Below, piece after piece: positions 37,522 to 49,949 of a DNA stretch of 64,000 nucleotides. Below the pieces are notes generated by a model. The model searched no databases. It was not told where the DNA came from and saw nothing but the letters and a program-made list of their open reading frames with translations. Position numbers and translations under genes: made by a program. This stretch comes from Hermodice carunculata (Eukaryota; Annelida; Polychaeta; Eunicida; Amphinomidae), in NCBI GenBank assembly GCA_964020975.1, contig OZ026623.1:91123306-91187305 (forward strand), given 5' to 3'. The first letter of the stretch is position 1, and each line of letters starts with the position of its first letter.

Positions 37522-37730
37522 ACCCGTACATGTCTCTCTGAGTAACGACTCCTTGTCTAAGCTAAATATTCAGCAAAGACAACGCACGTAATAATTAATA
37601 AATATGAACGTGGCAATTGATGAATAAGCTAAATACGTGAAGTTTTGCTAATAAATGCAGAGCTTCATATCAAAGTAGAATACTAGTCAAACAAACCATA
37701 ATTACCAAATTTTCATAGTACAGGTTCAGA

Positions 37731-37812
37731 TAAGAACAATTTGACTTGCCCCTGAACCAATATGTACCCTTTGTAGCTGGACAGCTTATCCTAGTTAAAC
37801 CATCCGCCAATG
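37731..37812 (+). repeat. Dispersed repeat A, copy 2
   Basis: Matches 4001-4082 (TAAGAACAATTTGACTT... TAGCTTATCCTAGTTAAACC type words) with a few substitutions. Confidence 0.8.
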
Positions 37813-38100
37813 TTTAACTGAAGTGGAAACAAGCTGGGGCATTATATTCAGTCCCAGTGATTGTCAAATAAACAGTTGCAGCTAGACCACCGGTACAAAC
37901 CAAGGGAAATCCTAACAAGGACTGTTACAATGTACATCCTGCACCAGAGATGTAAAACAAACTCCATGATGACACCTACTCCTCAAACAATTAAGCTCTA
38001 TTTAACTGCCAACCCTGAGTCAATGTGTCAACTTAATGTGTCAGGTTTGTGACATTTGAGAAAATACTGTCCATTTTGAGTATTTTTTTAATACTGAGTA

Positions 38101-38660
38101 AATGTGCATTTAGGCAGATCAGAAAAGAATGGAAGTCATTAGCATTTATGCCAAAAACATGCCATCAAAACAATTTTTCTTAACAGGATTTTAAGTACAA
38201 TTCGGCAAACATGTAACTGTCGTAGGCCGCTTCTTGCTACCTGTAGCCCCTGTGGGTTTACCTAACAGAAAACATGTAAGCCTAAAATGTCTGATAGTGA
38301 ATATTAAAACAGAAAGATGCCAAAAGATAAAGTTAAGTAGCAAAACAGACAAGTCTAAAAACTGTAAATTATTGTGACCAAACTTTCTAATAATCTTTGG
38401 ATGTTAACAGTGGAATTATAGGGCAAGTGAGAAAAGAATGAAAGTCTTTTGTATTTATGTCAACAGAATGCAATGAAAATATTAAGCAGATATCAAGTAC
38501 AATTAGGCAAGCTTGTCACTGTCGCAGGCCGCTTCTTGCTACCTGTAGCCCCTGGGGGTTTACCTAACATAAAACAAGCTCGCCTAAAATGTCTGAAAGG
38601 TGAACATTTAAACATAATGGTGTCAAAAGATAAAATTTAGTAGCAAAACAGGCAAGTCTT
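38101..38660. repeat. Two-copy tandem duplication, about 301-bp period
   Basis: GGCCGCTTCTTGCTACCTGT occurs at 38226 and 38527. The flanking words (AGAAAAGAATG, CCTAAAATGTCTGA, AAAAGATAAA and GTAGCAAAACAG) keep the same order in both copies. Identity is roughly 80%, so the duplication is older than the one at 24480. Confidence 0.85.
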
Positions 38661-38703
38661 CAGCGGGTAACTACTCAACATGTTTCGGAGCCTTTTACAT
38701 GGG

Positions 38704-39653
38704 AAGCCAACAGGGCCATAACGCATAGGTCTTACGCGTAGCCGAGCCTCCACTACACGTAGTCGAGGCTCGGCAACGCGTAGTCGAGTAAACCAATCAG
38801 ATTGCAGTCTCTACTACGCGTAGTCGAGGCTCGGCAACGCGTAGTCGAGCCAACAAATAAGATTACAGTTTCCACTACGCGTAGTCGAGTCTCGGTAACG
38901 CGTAGTCGAGCCAACCAATAAGATCACAGTCTCCACTACGCGTAGTCGAGGCTCGGCAACGTTGCCGAGAAATTGTTCGTCTAGAACGCGTTGCCGAGAA
39001 AATGTTCTTCTACAACGCGTCGCCGAGCCTCGGCGACGCGTAGTGGAGAAACTATGCCTCCCATAGCGTGTAGCCAAATTATCCAATCACTGATGCTCTT
39101 GTAAACTGTATTAGACCTGTTCTACTACGCGTTGAGAAATTACTGGTCTCGACGACGCGTAGCCAAGGGAACCAATTTTATTTGTAGAAAACCAATTTCT
39201 ATTGGGTCCTACGCAGCGCGTAGTGGAGAACCAAATTTAATGAATTGAACGACGCGCTGCTGTGCTGTCTTGAAAAGTAAAATTTGATACCTGTCCAACC
39301 TCTGTTTTGAAATATGGGTTACAACCATTCGGCTATACGTCGTAGGGACCGTTATTTGATTGGCTGCCTCGACGACGCGTTGTAAAGAATTTCATGTTTC
39401 CGCTACGCGTTGTAGAGACTCTAATTTGATTGGCTGTTTTAATATCAGTAATGATTGTAAGGACGTAAATGATTGGTTTGCTTTTCTTCAGCCAAAAGGT
39501 GCCATAAGTTGCTCCACTAGGCGTAGCCGAGCGTAGTGGAAAACATATTCTCGGCAACGCGTTGTGGAGACTGAATTCTGATTGGTTGGCTCGACTACGC
39601 GTAGTGGAGCCTTGGCAACGCGTAAGACCGATGCTTTATGGCCCTGTTGGCTT
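38704..39653. mobile_element. 950-bp element saturated with ACGCGT
   Basis: Terminal inverted repeats start AAGCCAACAGGGCCATAACG (left) and AAGCCAACAGGGCCATAAAG (complemented right) and extend through GGTCTTACGCGT. The interior holds at least 17 copies of ACGCGT in the contexts CTACGCGTAGTCGAG, CAACGCGTAGTCGAG and AACGCGTTGCCGAG, in both orientations. No open frame of interest runs through it. Ends and size suit a non-autonomous DNA transposon; no target duplication was settled, so the superfamily is unknown. Confidence 0.8.
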
Positions 39654-39906
39654 GCAAAAAACGTACACCCTCATCAGTCAGTTAGGCAGGCAGGCAGGCA
39701 GTACTGGATATTTATTTATATTGCCAAGCGCAAAATTTCCCGAATAAACTCAAAGGAGTGTTCAACATACGCGATTTTCCCGATTTTATACCGCCCTGCT
39801 TTCGACATCCAAAATGACCAAATTCTGCGGAGTTGAATATTCCCGAACTTGGTCTGCCCGCGAAAATTTGGGAATATTTGTCAGTTTAAAGAAAAATATG
39901 AAGAAT
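39654..39906. other. Unassigned
   Basis: Contains a short GGCAGGCA run and no recognised gene. Confidence 0.3.
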
Positions 39907-39980
39907 ACATACATACATACATACATACATACATACATACATACAGACAGACAGACAGACAGGCACAGGCACACATTTAC

Positions 39981-40013
<33 letters not shown>
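39907..40013. repeat. (ACAT)n-(ACAG)n-(CA)n compound microsatellite
   Basis: Three adjoining simple repeats. The open frames on both strands here are artefacts. Confidence 0.97.
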
Positions 40014-40302
40014 TTTTATGCAGAATTGCCATGGCACATAATAGTAGTCTGTGGTATTATTGTTGTTACACTAGGACGCGCACTCTGATTTTTTTTCAGT
40101 TGAAAGGTATCAGGGACATACTATTCACCATGTTTAAAAACGGCATATATACAAATATTTAAGCTGAACAAACACGCGCACAAGTAACTAACGATATATA
40201 GGCATTTTCATCAAATCACTAAATTGTATGCAATATTTGTCAACTACTTACCGAATGTATTCGTATGGCATTGTCGTGGTTATACGTATATTTTTTTTGC
40301 AG

Positions 40303-40355
40303 AGAAATGGAGCAAAATCTTGTGCTCAGGACAGGTAGACATGGATGCAAAACAG
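40303..40355 (+). CDS. Duplicated candidate exon, copy 1 (53 nt)
   Basis: The acceptor is a T-run ending TTTGCAG and the donor is AACAG|GTAAGT. Two frames are open: one reads EMEQNLVLRTGRHGCKT, the other KWSKILCSGQVDMDAKQ. The first is favoured because two of the six differences from copy 2 are silent in it, while all change the residue in the second. The gene is not recognised. Confidence 0.55.
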
Positions 40356-40443
40356 GTAAGTGGAACTACTCACCGAATGTGTCAGTATGGCATTGTCGCC
40401 GTTCTACGATTTTTGTTTTTTGTTTTTGTTTTTGTTTTTTCAG

Positions 40444-40496
40444 AGAAATGGAGCGAAATCTTGTGCTCAGAAAAGGAAGACATGGATATAAAACAG
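40444..40496 (+). CDS. Duplicated candidate exon, copy 2 (53 nt)
   Basis: Same length and splice signals as 40303-40355, 141 bases downstream: a long T-rich tract ending TTTTTTCAG, then AGAAATGGAGCGAAATCTTG, closing AAACAG|GTAAGT. Favoured frame EMERNLVLRKGRHGYKT. The flanking intron sequence (CGAATGTNTNNGTATGGCAT) is duplicated too. The equal length would keep phase whichever copy is used, as in mutually exclusive exons. Confidence 0.55.
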
Positions 40497-40785
40497 GTAA
40501 GTGGGCTTATGAATATCACATACACATACATCAATACACATACTTGAAATATGAATTGCCCTGTGAACACATAGAGAACACAACAAAGATGTGATGCAGA
40601 AACTTTTGTTATTGTTTTGTTGTATGCTTATCTATTAATTCAACACTTCCACATAACTCACGAAATTCATTATAAGAAAACCATAATTTGGACAAGTTTT
40701 CGGACAGCTTGCACTCCAGTTCAAATAGACTCCTTACAAGAGCTGTCTCGAAGTAAGGGATGTCTCTTAAGAAATGCATCTACAG

Positions 40786-40839
40786 ACAAAACAGGATGAT
40801 GGAAGGGCCTCCCCGATGGAGTATCTAGGAATTCCTCAG
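40786..40839 (+). CDS. Candidate 54-nt exon (unknown gene)
   Basis: An acceptor-like ATGCATCTACAG and donor CCTCAG|GTAAAG frame TKQDDGRASPMEYLGIPQ, phase 0 both sides. Another possible small exon (40720-40752, CAG before, GAA|GTAAGG after, peptide QIDSLQELSR) lies between it and the duplicated exons. Phases do not all agree, so the exon chain is uncertain. Confidence 0.35.
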
Positions 40840-41289
40840 GTAAAGACCGCCTCACATGAGAGGACTTGCAGTGTAGGACCCTTACCTCCACTGCAATATT
40901 CCATCCGTAAACAAATTTCTACTGCCTGTCAGGATTCGTTTGGGGTTTTTTTTATCACAATTTGAAATCATTTTTTCAAGCTCCCCTGATATCAATGAAT
41001 CACGATTTACAGATATAACTGGTAACAGCGAGAATAACAGGTTCTTGTATAACTGCTATTTTACATCGTAATTGGAACCTATTTACTTAAAAGCTGCTTA
41101 TAAATTTCTAATCTGTAAAAGAAAATAGTCACCAAAATTCAACCGTGACCACCCGTCCACTCAACTCACTTTAGCATCCAACTCCATTTTTTGCGCACGT
41201 AACGTGGTTTTCCTTTGTTTTATTTTTGGGTTTTTCTGGGGGGAGGGGGTGTTATTTGACTTTTTGTTTCTGTCCGTTTTTATCATTTT

Positions 41290-42690
41290 GGTTATCTGGT
41301 GGTCAGGCATTCGTCTGTCCGTCGTCCATAATTTACATTTCCGACTTCACTTCAAATTTGGAGAAAGGATGCACGGTTGGCTGAGTGGTAAGACGCTCGC
41401 CTTTCATCTCTGCGACCCGGGTTCGGTTCTCGTCCTGGGCAGCATGTGGAAAAAGTTCCTACCACTTTAACCGTGCACGGTGGTTTTCTCCGAGCTCTTC
41501 GGTTTCCTCCACTAGGCAAGGTAGGAAGTATACGCCAACATCTGTGCCATGGAGAGTGACTCGATAAGTCAATGCTTGACTTCTTTCACAATCCATGTAA
41601 AACAAATGTGTCTATACTTAAAATTTACCTTAGGTGAGTTTACCTTTTTTTTTTTTAAATAGCCATGGTCCATTGATTTTGGACTTGAAACGATTTTTTT
41701 TTCATTTTAGTTTTGTCAAAATCTTGAAAATTCTTTGACAGTAAGCCGCCAAGACATTCTGTTTTTTCGAAATTGCAAATTAGAAGTTTTGGGGACCCCC
41801 AGATCTTAATTGTTAAACAGGTGGCGCTGCGACGTAATGTTTTTTTCTTTTTACTTTTTTGTGTATTAAAGCTATTGTTGACTTCTCCAAAAGTGTCCCT
41901 CAGATTGTTCATAAACTTATCTAAGGTTTAGCTGGTAGGAGAGTTAAGCAAAGTTGTTCACTAGTTGGTGATACTCTGGATCCCTGATTTTTAATGATGT
42001 TTTAAAAAAAGCAGGTGCATGTTGGTTAATGCATGCATTCCTATTTATTACTCCTTGGGCCAAGGGGATTGCAACGGAAATTCATATATCCGGCTTCTTC
42101 AAAACCATCGACCAGATTTACTTTACAAATTTAATTCAAACTTGTGGGGGGGGGGGGGAACGTACCTTGTGTGAGTCTCTAACGAGTTCGTTCAAATGGT
42201 CGTGCTCCAGTGATTTAAAAAAAACGAGTTTTTTTTTAATATCTATGCCAAATCTTCAAAAATTCTCTCCAAACTAATTCGCCGACTGCTTTGAAGTTGC
42301 ATAGGGACACTTCTTTGGACCTTGAGATGTTAATCTGTTCAGCAGGTGGCGCTGGCTTTTTTGTGTTTGTTTTTGCGCGTTTTCGCTGTTTTTGGGCCTG
42401 TTTACTCCAAAACTGTCCCCTAGATTGTTCTGAAACTTTGAGTAAATGTAGCCTGTGGGAGGGTTAAACAAAATTGTCCCTGGTTGGTGATACTCTGGAT
42501 CCCAGATTTTAAAGACTTTTTTTCTTTTCAGGTACCTACTGGTTCATGCATGCGTTCCTGTTGATTGCCGTGTAAGTCACTGGGGATTGCAATGGAAAGT
42601 CACATTTTTAGTTCATCTCAAGAATCATCATCCCCTAGATTACAGTGGGATTTATTACGAGTTGAATGTCAATGTGAGCTAAGGACGGGC
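41290..42690. repeat. Diverged relative of hairpin-headed family 3
   Basis: TCTGTCCGTCGTCCATAATT with CATTTCCGACTTC begins it. Later units near 42060 and 42580 have CTTCTTCAAAACC, GGTCGTGCTCCAGTG and TTGCATAGGGACACTTCTTT, parallel to the 32938-34183 units. Divergence is much higher, and a SINE interrupts the first unit. Confidence 0.65.
41360..41615 (+). mobile_element. tRNA-derived SINE, about 256 bp
   Basis: The head has an A box (TGGCTGAGTGGTAAGACGC) and a B box (GGGTTCGGTTC) at tRNA-like spacing, then a central part with GGTGGTTTTCTCCGAGC and GGTTTCCTCC words seen in conserved SINE core domains. It is flanked by ACTTCAAATTT (41349-41359) and ACTTAAAATTT (41616-41626), a likely 11-bp target duplication with one mismatch. 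It splits an older family-3-like unit. It would need a LINE for mobility. The family name is not assigned. Confidence 0.75.
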
Positions 42691-43129
42691 TGTTCACACA
42701 GCTCTCTTTGCATGATATGCACACCTCAGCCAGCAAGAAAATAGATTTTTATCCCTATTTCTCTTTTCCCTACCCAAGTCCAACCATCTTTGAAGCTAGA
42801 AGCTGATCACTGCGCACACACTCTCAGCCAGTTTTTCACTTTCTCTTAATTACCAGAACAGCTTTCCGTGCCCAGTTTCCTTTGCTTCATGGTACAAAAA
42901 TAGATGAAAAGCTTCACTCTCTATCACCCATTTTTTATAATCAGTGTGTCAATTCAATGTAACATTTTCTGAAAATAACATGATTATCACATTGCTGTTA
43001 AAATTTTAAAAGAAAACTCACTGGATGAAGCTGGTAAGAGCTCCTATTCTGTTGACTAAAGTGTTGTCTCATTATTACGTAAATGCAATTAGCTTGACTT
43101 TCTCATACTGGGTGTTGTTTGAAGTCCAG
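42691..43129. other. Unassigned (possible intron)
   Basis: A possible donor AAGCTG|GTAAGAG near 43041 lacks a convincing acceptor. Confidence 0.3.
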
Positions 43130-43208
43130 GTCAAATCTGAGCCCTGCAGTTAAGGCTTACAAGGAGAAATGGGGGTGGAAGCCACCCTACGAAATGGCTT
43201 TCCGTGGG
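43130..43208 (+). CDS. Candidate 79-nt exon (unknown gene)
   Basis: An acceptor GTTGTTTGAAGTCCAG and donor CGTGGG|GTATCT frame an open segment, peptide SNLSPAVKAYKEKWGWKPPY then EMAFRG. One base is carried in; the exon ends in phase 0, matching the start of 44064-44152. Composition (W, Y, K, P) is strongly protein-like. Family not recognised. Confidence 0.5.
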
Positions 43209-44063
43209 GTATCTTTAGCTGAAGTGCACACAGCATGGGGTTTGCTGGGGGGTGGGTGTTTTGTTTTGTTTTGTTTTTGTGGGGGGAGGTGTTTTGTTTT
43301 TTGTTGTTTTTTTGCGTTTTTTTTTTTTGTCTTTCTCAAATAGCTCGAATCTTTGGCAGATGTGGAGGGGGGGGGGGAGGGGGCAAAGGTGTTCAGTAAT
43401 AAGTCAATCGAAAATATCCAGCTCAAAATCGTAGCATTTGTTCAGTTTCAACAATAATGTGAGTACATATAATATAATTTGGTAATCAAAAACACATGGC
43501 ATCAGACTCTAGTAAATATAATCTTCGTTTAGTTTAGTTTTGCACTCGCGCCATTGGTGTAATAGGAAGAATTGCATTTATTTAATTCAATTCATTAATA
43601 TCAAATGAAACCAAAAATGAACATAACTCTGAAATTAAAACATAAAAGTAACAACTTTGATACACTATACCTATATTTGTTCTTAAATTTAGCATCTTTA
43701 ATTCCATACCATATCTTAATGTAAATGACACACACCCCTGTGAATAACAGCTCTCCAGTTTACAGCAGCAAGTCGAGATAACCTATCAGGTGAGTTTCTT
43801 AATATTGCATGGGCACAGAGAATGAATTTAGGTCCCCATTCAAATACAACCAAATTTCAACCTAAAATAACATTATCGCCCACCTTGTGCAGGGCGCACT
43901 AAATGTTTGAAACGATAGAAAACTATATAAAAGTATGTCATCATTTTCCCGTTCCTGTGCGTGAATGCAATCAAGCTTACTACGAAGAAAACAAGAGGAA
44001 AAGGTGTCTTTAATGAGTCGAGTTGTGACATTATCAGCGCTATTTTACATCTTCTGTTTCCAG
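43209..44063. other. Putative intron
   Basis: It lies between two phase-compatible exon candidates. It contains T/G- and G-rich low-complexity tracts (43250-43385). A tiny segment near 43767-43790 followed by GTGAGT may be another exon but is too short to support. Confidence 0.3.
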
Positions 44064-44152
44064 AAGTATAGTTGGCACAATATAGCCTTCTCTACCTCCA
44101 CCGGAAATGCCTTCTATAACGGAATGTGCATCACCGGGAGTGACATCACGAA
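44064..44152 (+). CDS. Candidate 89-nt exon (unknown gene)
   Basis: A textbook acceptor (ACATCTTCTGTTTCCAG) and donor (ACGAA|GTAAGT) frame an open segment KYSWHNIAFSTSTGNAFYNG then MCITGSDIT. It starts in phase 0, compatible with 43130-43208. This is the best-supported single exon of the plus-strand set. No family is recognised. Confidence 0.6.
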
Positions 44153-46395
<2,243 letters not shown>

Positions 46396-46805
46396 ATTTG
46401 TATGGTTTGTCTTTTCATCAGACTTCTGTGGCATTCGTCCAAAAATCAGATTCTGTGTTGGCAATGCCATTAAATGTTCCACATCAAAATTTTCTTCCAG
46501 ATAAAAATTGTTCCCAAAATCAAAGTGAGCTGCCATGCTTGCTGTTCTGGTGGAAAGCTCAGAAGAAAAGCATATCAGGTGAAACATATGATCTGCTGCT
46601 GGATCAACAAGTACACGTGTGTCATTGACTGAAACTTTAATAGCTCTGAACGTGTCTAAAATCACTCATTTTAGAGACAAAAAGTGTTTTCAGATCATGC
46701 AGTGCAACTTTGCTTTGTTTTTTGGCAGGACACAGTAACAATAGGGTAAAGGACTTAGATGTATATGTCCCCATTGACAAAATGTCACGTTCCTGGCAAA
46801 CATGG

Positions 46806-46924
46806 GCTAAGTGGGTTATTCAAATGACTACTCGTGTAATATTGGATTCACCCACGCGTGGCCTTCGGCCACTTGTGTGTAAATCCAATATTACACTCTT
46901 GTCATTGAATAACCCTTACTTGGC
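46806..46924. mobile_element. Foldback element, about 55-bp arms
   Basis: GCTAAGTGGGTTATTCAAAT onwards pairs with the complement of TCATTGAATAACCCTTACTT; the centre is CGTGGCCTTCGGCCAC. The arms share TGTAATATTGGATT. Mismatches are moderate. It is non-coding. Confidence 0.8.
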
Positions 46925-47129
46925 TTTTACGTTTAAGTTTCATAATTTATGGTCATTACATCTGGGTCTTAAGACTGTGTTTTATAGCATTTTACATGGC
47001 GTCTCCTTGGTTCTGAACATATTTGTTTATGTGTATTATATTATACCCGTTGCTTTTAGTTGTACTGTGATGTTGTATATATCTTAATCTTCTACTTGTG
47101 TGTGATTTTCCCCGATCTTGGGGGTAAAT

Positions 47130-47194
<65 letters not shown>

Positions 47195-47213
47195 TATTAT
47201 TATTATTATTATT
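46925..47213 (+). mobile_element. LINE 3' end with (TCA)n(TTA)n tail
   Basis: GATTTTCCCCGATCTTGGGG, GTAAATAAAA and then about 17 TCA and several TTA units form a typical LINE 3' terminus with a microsatellite tail. The sequence upstream has no remaining coding frame, so the copy is severely 5'-truncated; the foldback at 46806 abuts it. Confidence 0.55.
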
Positions 47214-48128
47214 ACTTTCCCATTCATAAATTTGTTCATTCCCTCCAGGGGACACAAATATAACTAAAATGAATGAGTGAACGTAAACACAAGAACACAG
47301 AGAATGAAAAAGGGGAAAAAATCTTATATGAAATAAATACGATATTCACTCAAAACTACAACATTTAAATGACCTTGGTGCATTCTGTGGTGCATAAAAC
47401 TGCAAAACATTTTTCAAAACGCTACCCTAAAGTGAACCACCTAACGCATAATCTTGTCTGCTTTCCCCACTGCATTGACCACTGTTGACGGGAATAGCTG
47501 CACACAGTGCCCGCAGAGTACGGTTACTTTGACCTGGGCTTAGATTTTGAAGTTTTGACACAAATCACGGGCGGCGAGGACATTTTTTAGAGCAGTTGAT
47601 TTTAATGAAATATGTGAAATTACGGAAAGTAGACATACAACCTGCGAAAAATCAGAGTAATCATGGGCATTCCAATGCCAGAAAACGGGCTAGAAATACC
47701 AGCTAATAAGCTTATAAGTGACGACGACGATGGAATTTTCAGAAATTTAAATTAAGATGGCCTGTATGGAATTGCATCATCAAAGGAAAACCTAATGCAG
47801 ATGGTCAAGGGCCTAGCACAGGCAGCCTGAGGCCTAGACATTCGTCCTCCCGAAATGCCGTCTTCTTTCCCCACTACATTGACCACTGTTGACGGGAATA
47901 GCATTTCCATCCTCCTCCTTAGCCTATATCCACCAGTACCAGTACCGCTCAGACCACTCAATTCAACAAACGAGTCACTTATCAGCAGCTTGAAAATAAT
48001 GACTCTCGTCACTCTGAAAGCAAGCACACAAAAAAATATTGCCTTCCCTAGTGGGGAATAAGTATGCTACGAGGTAATTATCTGAATAGGCCTAGCCTGT
48101 AGCCTACCTATCTTTAGGAACTCTGAAC

Positions 48129-48166
<38 letters not shown>

Positions 48167-48429
48167 TAATCTTTTGCGTTCCCCTTAAGAAAAAGCTGTA
48201 AACTACAACCCAAAGTTAACTTCCCGTCTTGTGCAGTGTAATGTCACTCTGCATAAATTCGGCCCAAATAAAATGATTGTTGCACATTAATAAAGGCAAG
48301 CAACCATCGTTTAGACCGCTACACAGAGGACTTCAGCTCAATCTGCTGGTTCTCATTATGGCCCTCCTTTTCCTTTGTACACTGGCACATGGAAACGTGC
48401 TGAGCCGATTGACACTAATACAATATCTG
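47214..48429. other. Unassigned, with a TA microsatellite
   Basis: A TA run lies at 48131-48162. CATTGACCACTGTTGACGGG and AATAGC occur at both about 47473 and 47878, an unexplained short direct repeat. Confidence 0.35.
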
Positions 48430-48439
48430 CCCCAGACCT

Positions 48440-48815
48440 GGTTGACAAAACTGGCCGATTCTATTGTGAGGCGAAACAGATGGATGCTAAGAAGCGTGCT
48501 GCACACATGCCATGGGATCAAGCTAATGAATATCATAAAAACACTTTGATGAACATTCAGTGTGCCATCAACAGACACTTCAAATATATTGGTCGGGACT
48601 TGGACACGGTAAAAGATTAGGAATTTAAAGCTGAAATAGAGCTTTTGATGGGTATATGAAGGAATATATGAGAACTGGCACATGCCCACCTACAGCACGC
48701 AAAGAAATAATTGAATATCATGATTTGCAAAGAATTGCCACCTGCCTGCAAAATGCTTCCAATAACCAAGTCCTGTTGCGTCAGCTAGTAGGCCGATGGT
48801 ACAATAATAAAACTA
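48440..48815 (+). pseudogene. Crypton-like tyrosine recombinase relic, N-terminal segment
   Basis: Peptides FYCEAKQMD, CAINRHFKYIGRDLDTVKD, then in another frame RAFDGYMKEYMRTGTCPPTA, RKEIIEYHDLQRIATCLQNA and NNQVLLRQLV follow the order of DUF3504 recombinases. A stop (48618-48620) and a frame change separate the first and second parts. The relic is cut near 48815 by foreign DNA that includes the foldback at 48832. It continues at 49950. Confidence 0.75.
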
Positions 48816-48831
48816 TGCGAGTGTGAATGCC

Positions 48832-48963
48832 TGGCCGACCGTTCTACATGGCACGAGCGTAGCGGCGGACAGCCAGGATACACGAGGTGAAGTCCGCCGG
48901 CGGACCACCGAGTGTATCCTGGCTGTCCGCCGCTACGCGAGTGCCATGTAGAACGGTCGGCCA
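48832..48963. mobile_element. Near-perfect foldback, 52-bp arms
   Basis: Arms 48832-48883 and 48912-48963 are reverse complements with about two mismatches (TGGCCGACCGTTCTACATGG... ). The 28-base centre contains its own palindrome TCCGCCGGCGGA. It is GC-rich compared with its surroundings. It lies in the insertion that splits the recombinase relic. Confidence 0.92.
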
Positions 48964-49250
48964 TGGTACTCAACACGAGAATGGTTTTATTTTTATCCCA
49001 TGTATATTATCATTCATCCACTCATCCATCTAATCTTAAATTGTATCAGCTCGGTACTTTTCATAGCAGACGACAGAAATCAACATCCTATGTGCGCGCG
49101 CATAGGGGGGCGTGGCAGTAGCGTGTGGAACGGTCTCGAGAGTGTAGAACGGTCTCGAGAGTGTGGAACGGTAAAAAATACTACACGGTGTAGATCGCCA
49201 CGTCCACAGCTACTCTGGACTACACATACATGGGATAAAATACAAGTATC
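48964..49250. other. Spacer with a 21-bp minisatellite
   Basis: GAACGGTCTCGAGAGTGT is repeated about three times (49115-49170). No coding segment is seen. Confidence 0.6.
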
Positions 49251-49948
49251 TGTTGTGTGCATTTTACCGATTTACGCGATCCAGAGATCGCGCAGCGCAT
49301 TCTATGGCTCTACATTTCGCGCACACACCGATGGATAACGGAACAATCCATGGATGGCGCAGCGCGTCATTCCGATGGGGGTACTGTGCTAGGACCTATT
49401 ATACGGGCACAGTGCAAATGTGGCCACACGCATTGTACAGTAGCCTATATCAATACATTTTCCAAGATACCTCAGAGACAGGTACAAGTTTGTGGCCACA
49501 TTTCTGGCTACATTTTAAAAAAGATGTAAACTGAAGTTTCCGCAAGAGTCTGCACCGCCGGCGGGGCTATGTCCATGACTGATACATGCAGTGTGTTTTG
49601 CTCTGTGACTGTTACCCCAAGAACCGTGTGCCCTTATTCCATATAGAAACACCCTTGTAGTGATCCAAAAATGCCCAGCACCTCCTCACCCCACTACCTT
49701 ATTCCCTTTATTCCGTTACCATCCATTTAGTATTAAAACGACCACGGAAAAGCTGGTGACACTTGACACGCCACTCAAAAGATACCACTAACTACAGTGC
49801 ATGGAAAGCGCAGCGAAAACATGAGCATTGCGTGTTTCCAACCACTCGTCAAAAACAAATCAAGAGAATCGTGTGTGCGCGAGCCGTAGATTCACAGAAC
49901 GCGCTGCGCGATCTGTGGATCGCGCAAATCGGTAAAACGCGCACAACA
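49251..49948. mobile_element. Element with 79-bp inverted repeats
   Basis: Arms 49251-49329 and 49871-49948 match as reverse complements at about 80-85% (TTTTACCGATTTACGCGATC; GATCGCGCAGCGC). The mirrored arms give similar peptides on opposite strands, which are not genes. The interior of about 540 bp has CAAATGTGGCCACA and GTTTGTGGCCACAT words but no transposase. Recombinase coding sequence resumes just outside the right arm. Confidence 0.8.
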
Positions 49949-49949
49949 T

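Noticed and set aside
41368-41440. Functional tRNA gene
   Set aside because: It has A and B boxes but a SINE body and target duplication follow, and stem pairing is incomplete.
46710-47087. 125-codon frame on the plus strand
   Set aside because: It crosses a foldback and a LINE 3' region and has no conserved motif.
46992-47255. Poly-aspartate frame on the minus strand
   Set aside because: Caused by the TCA tail of a LINE.
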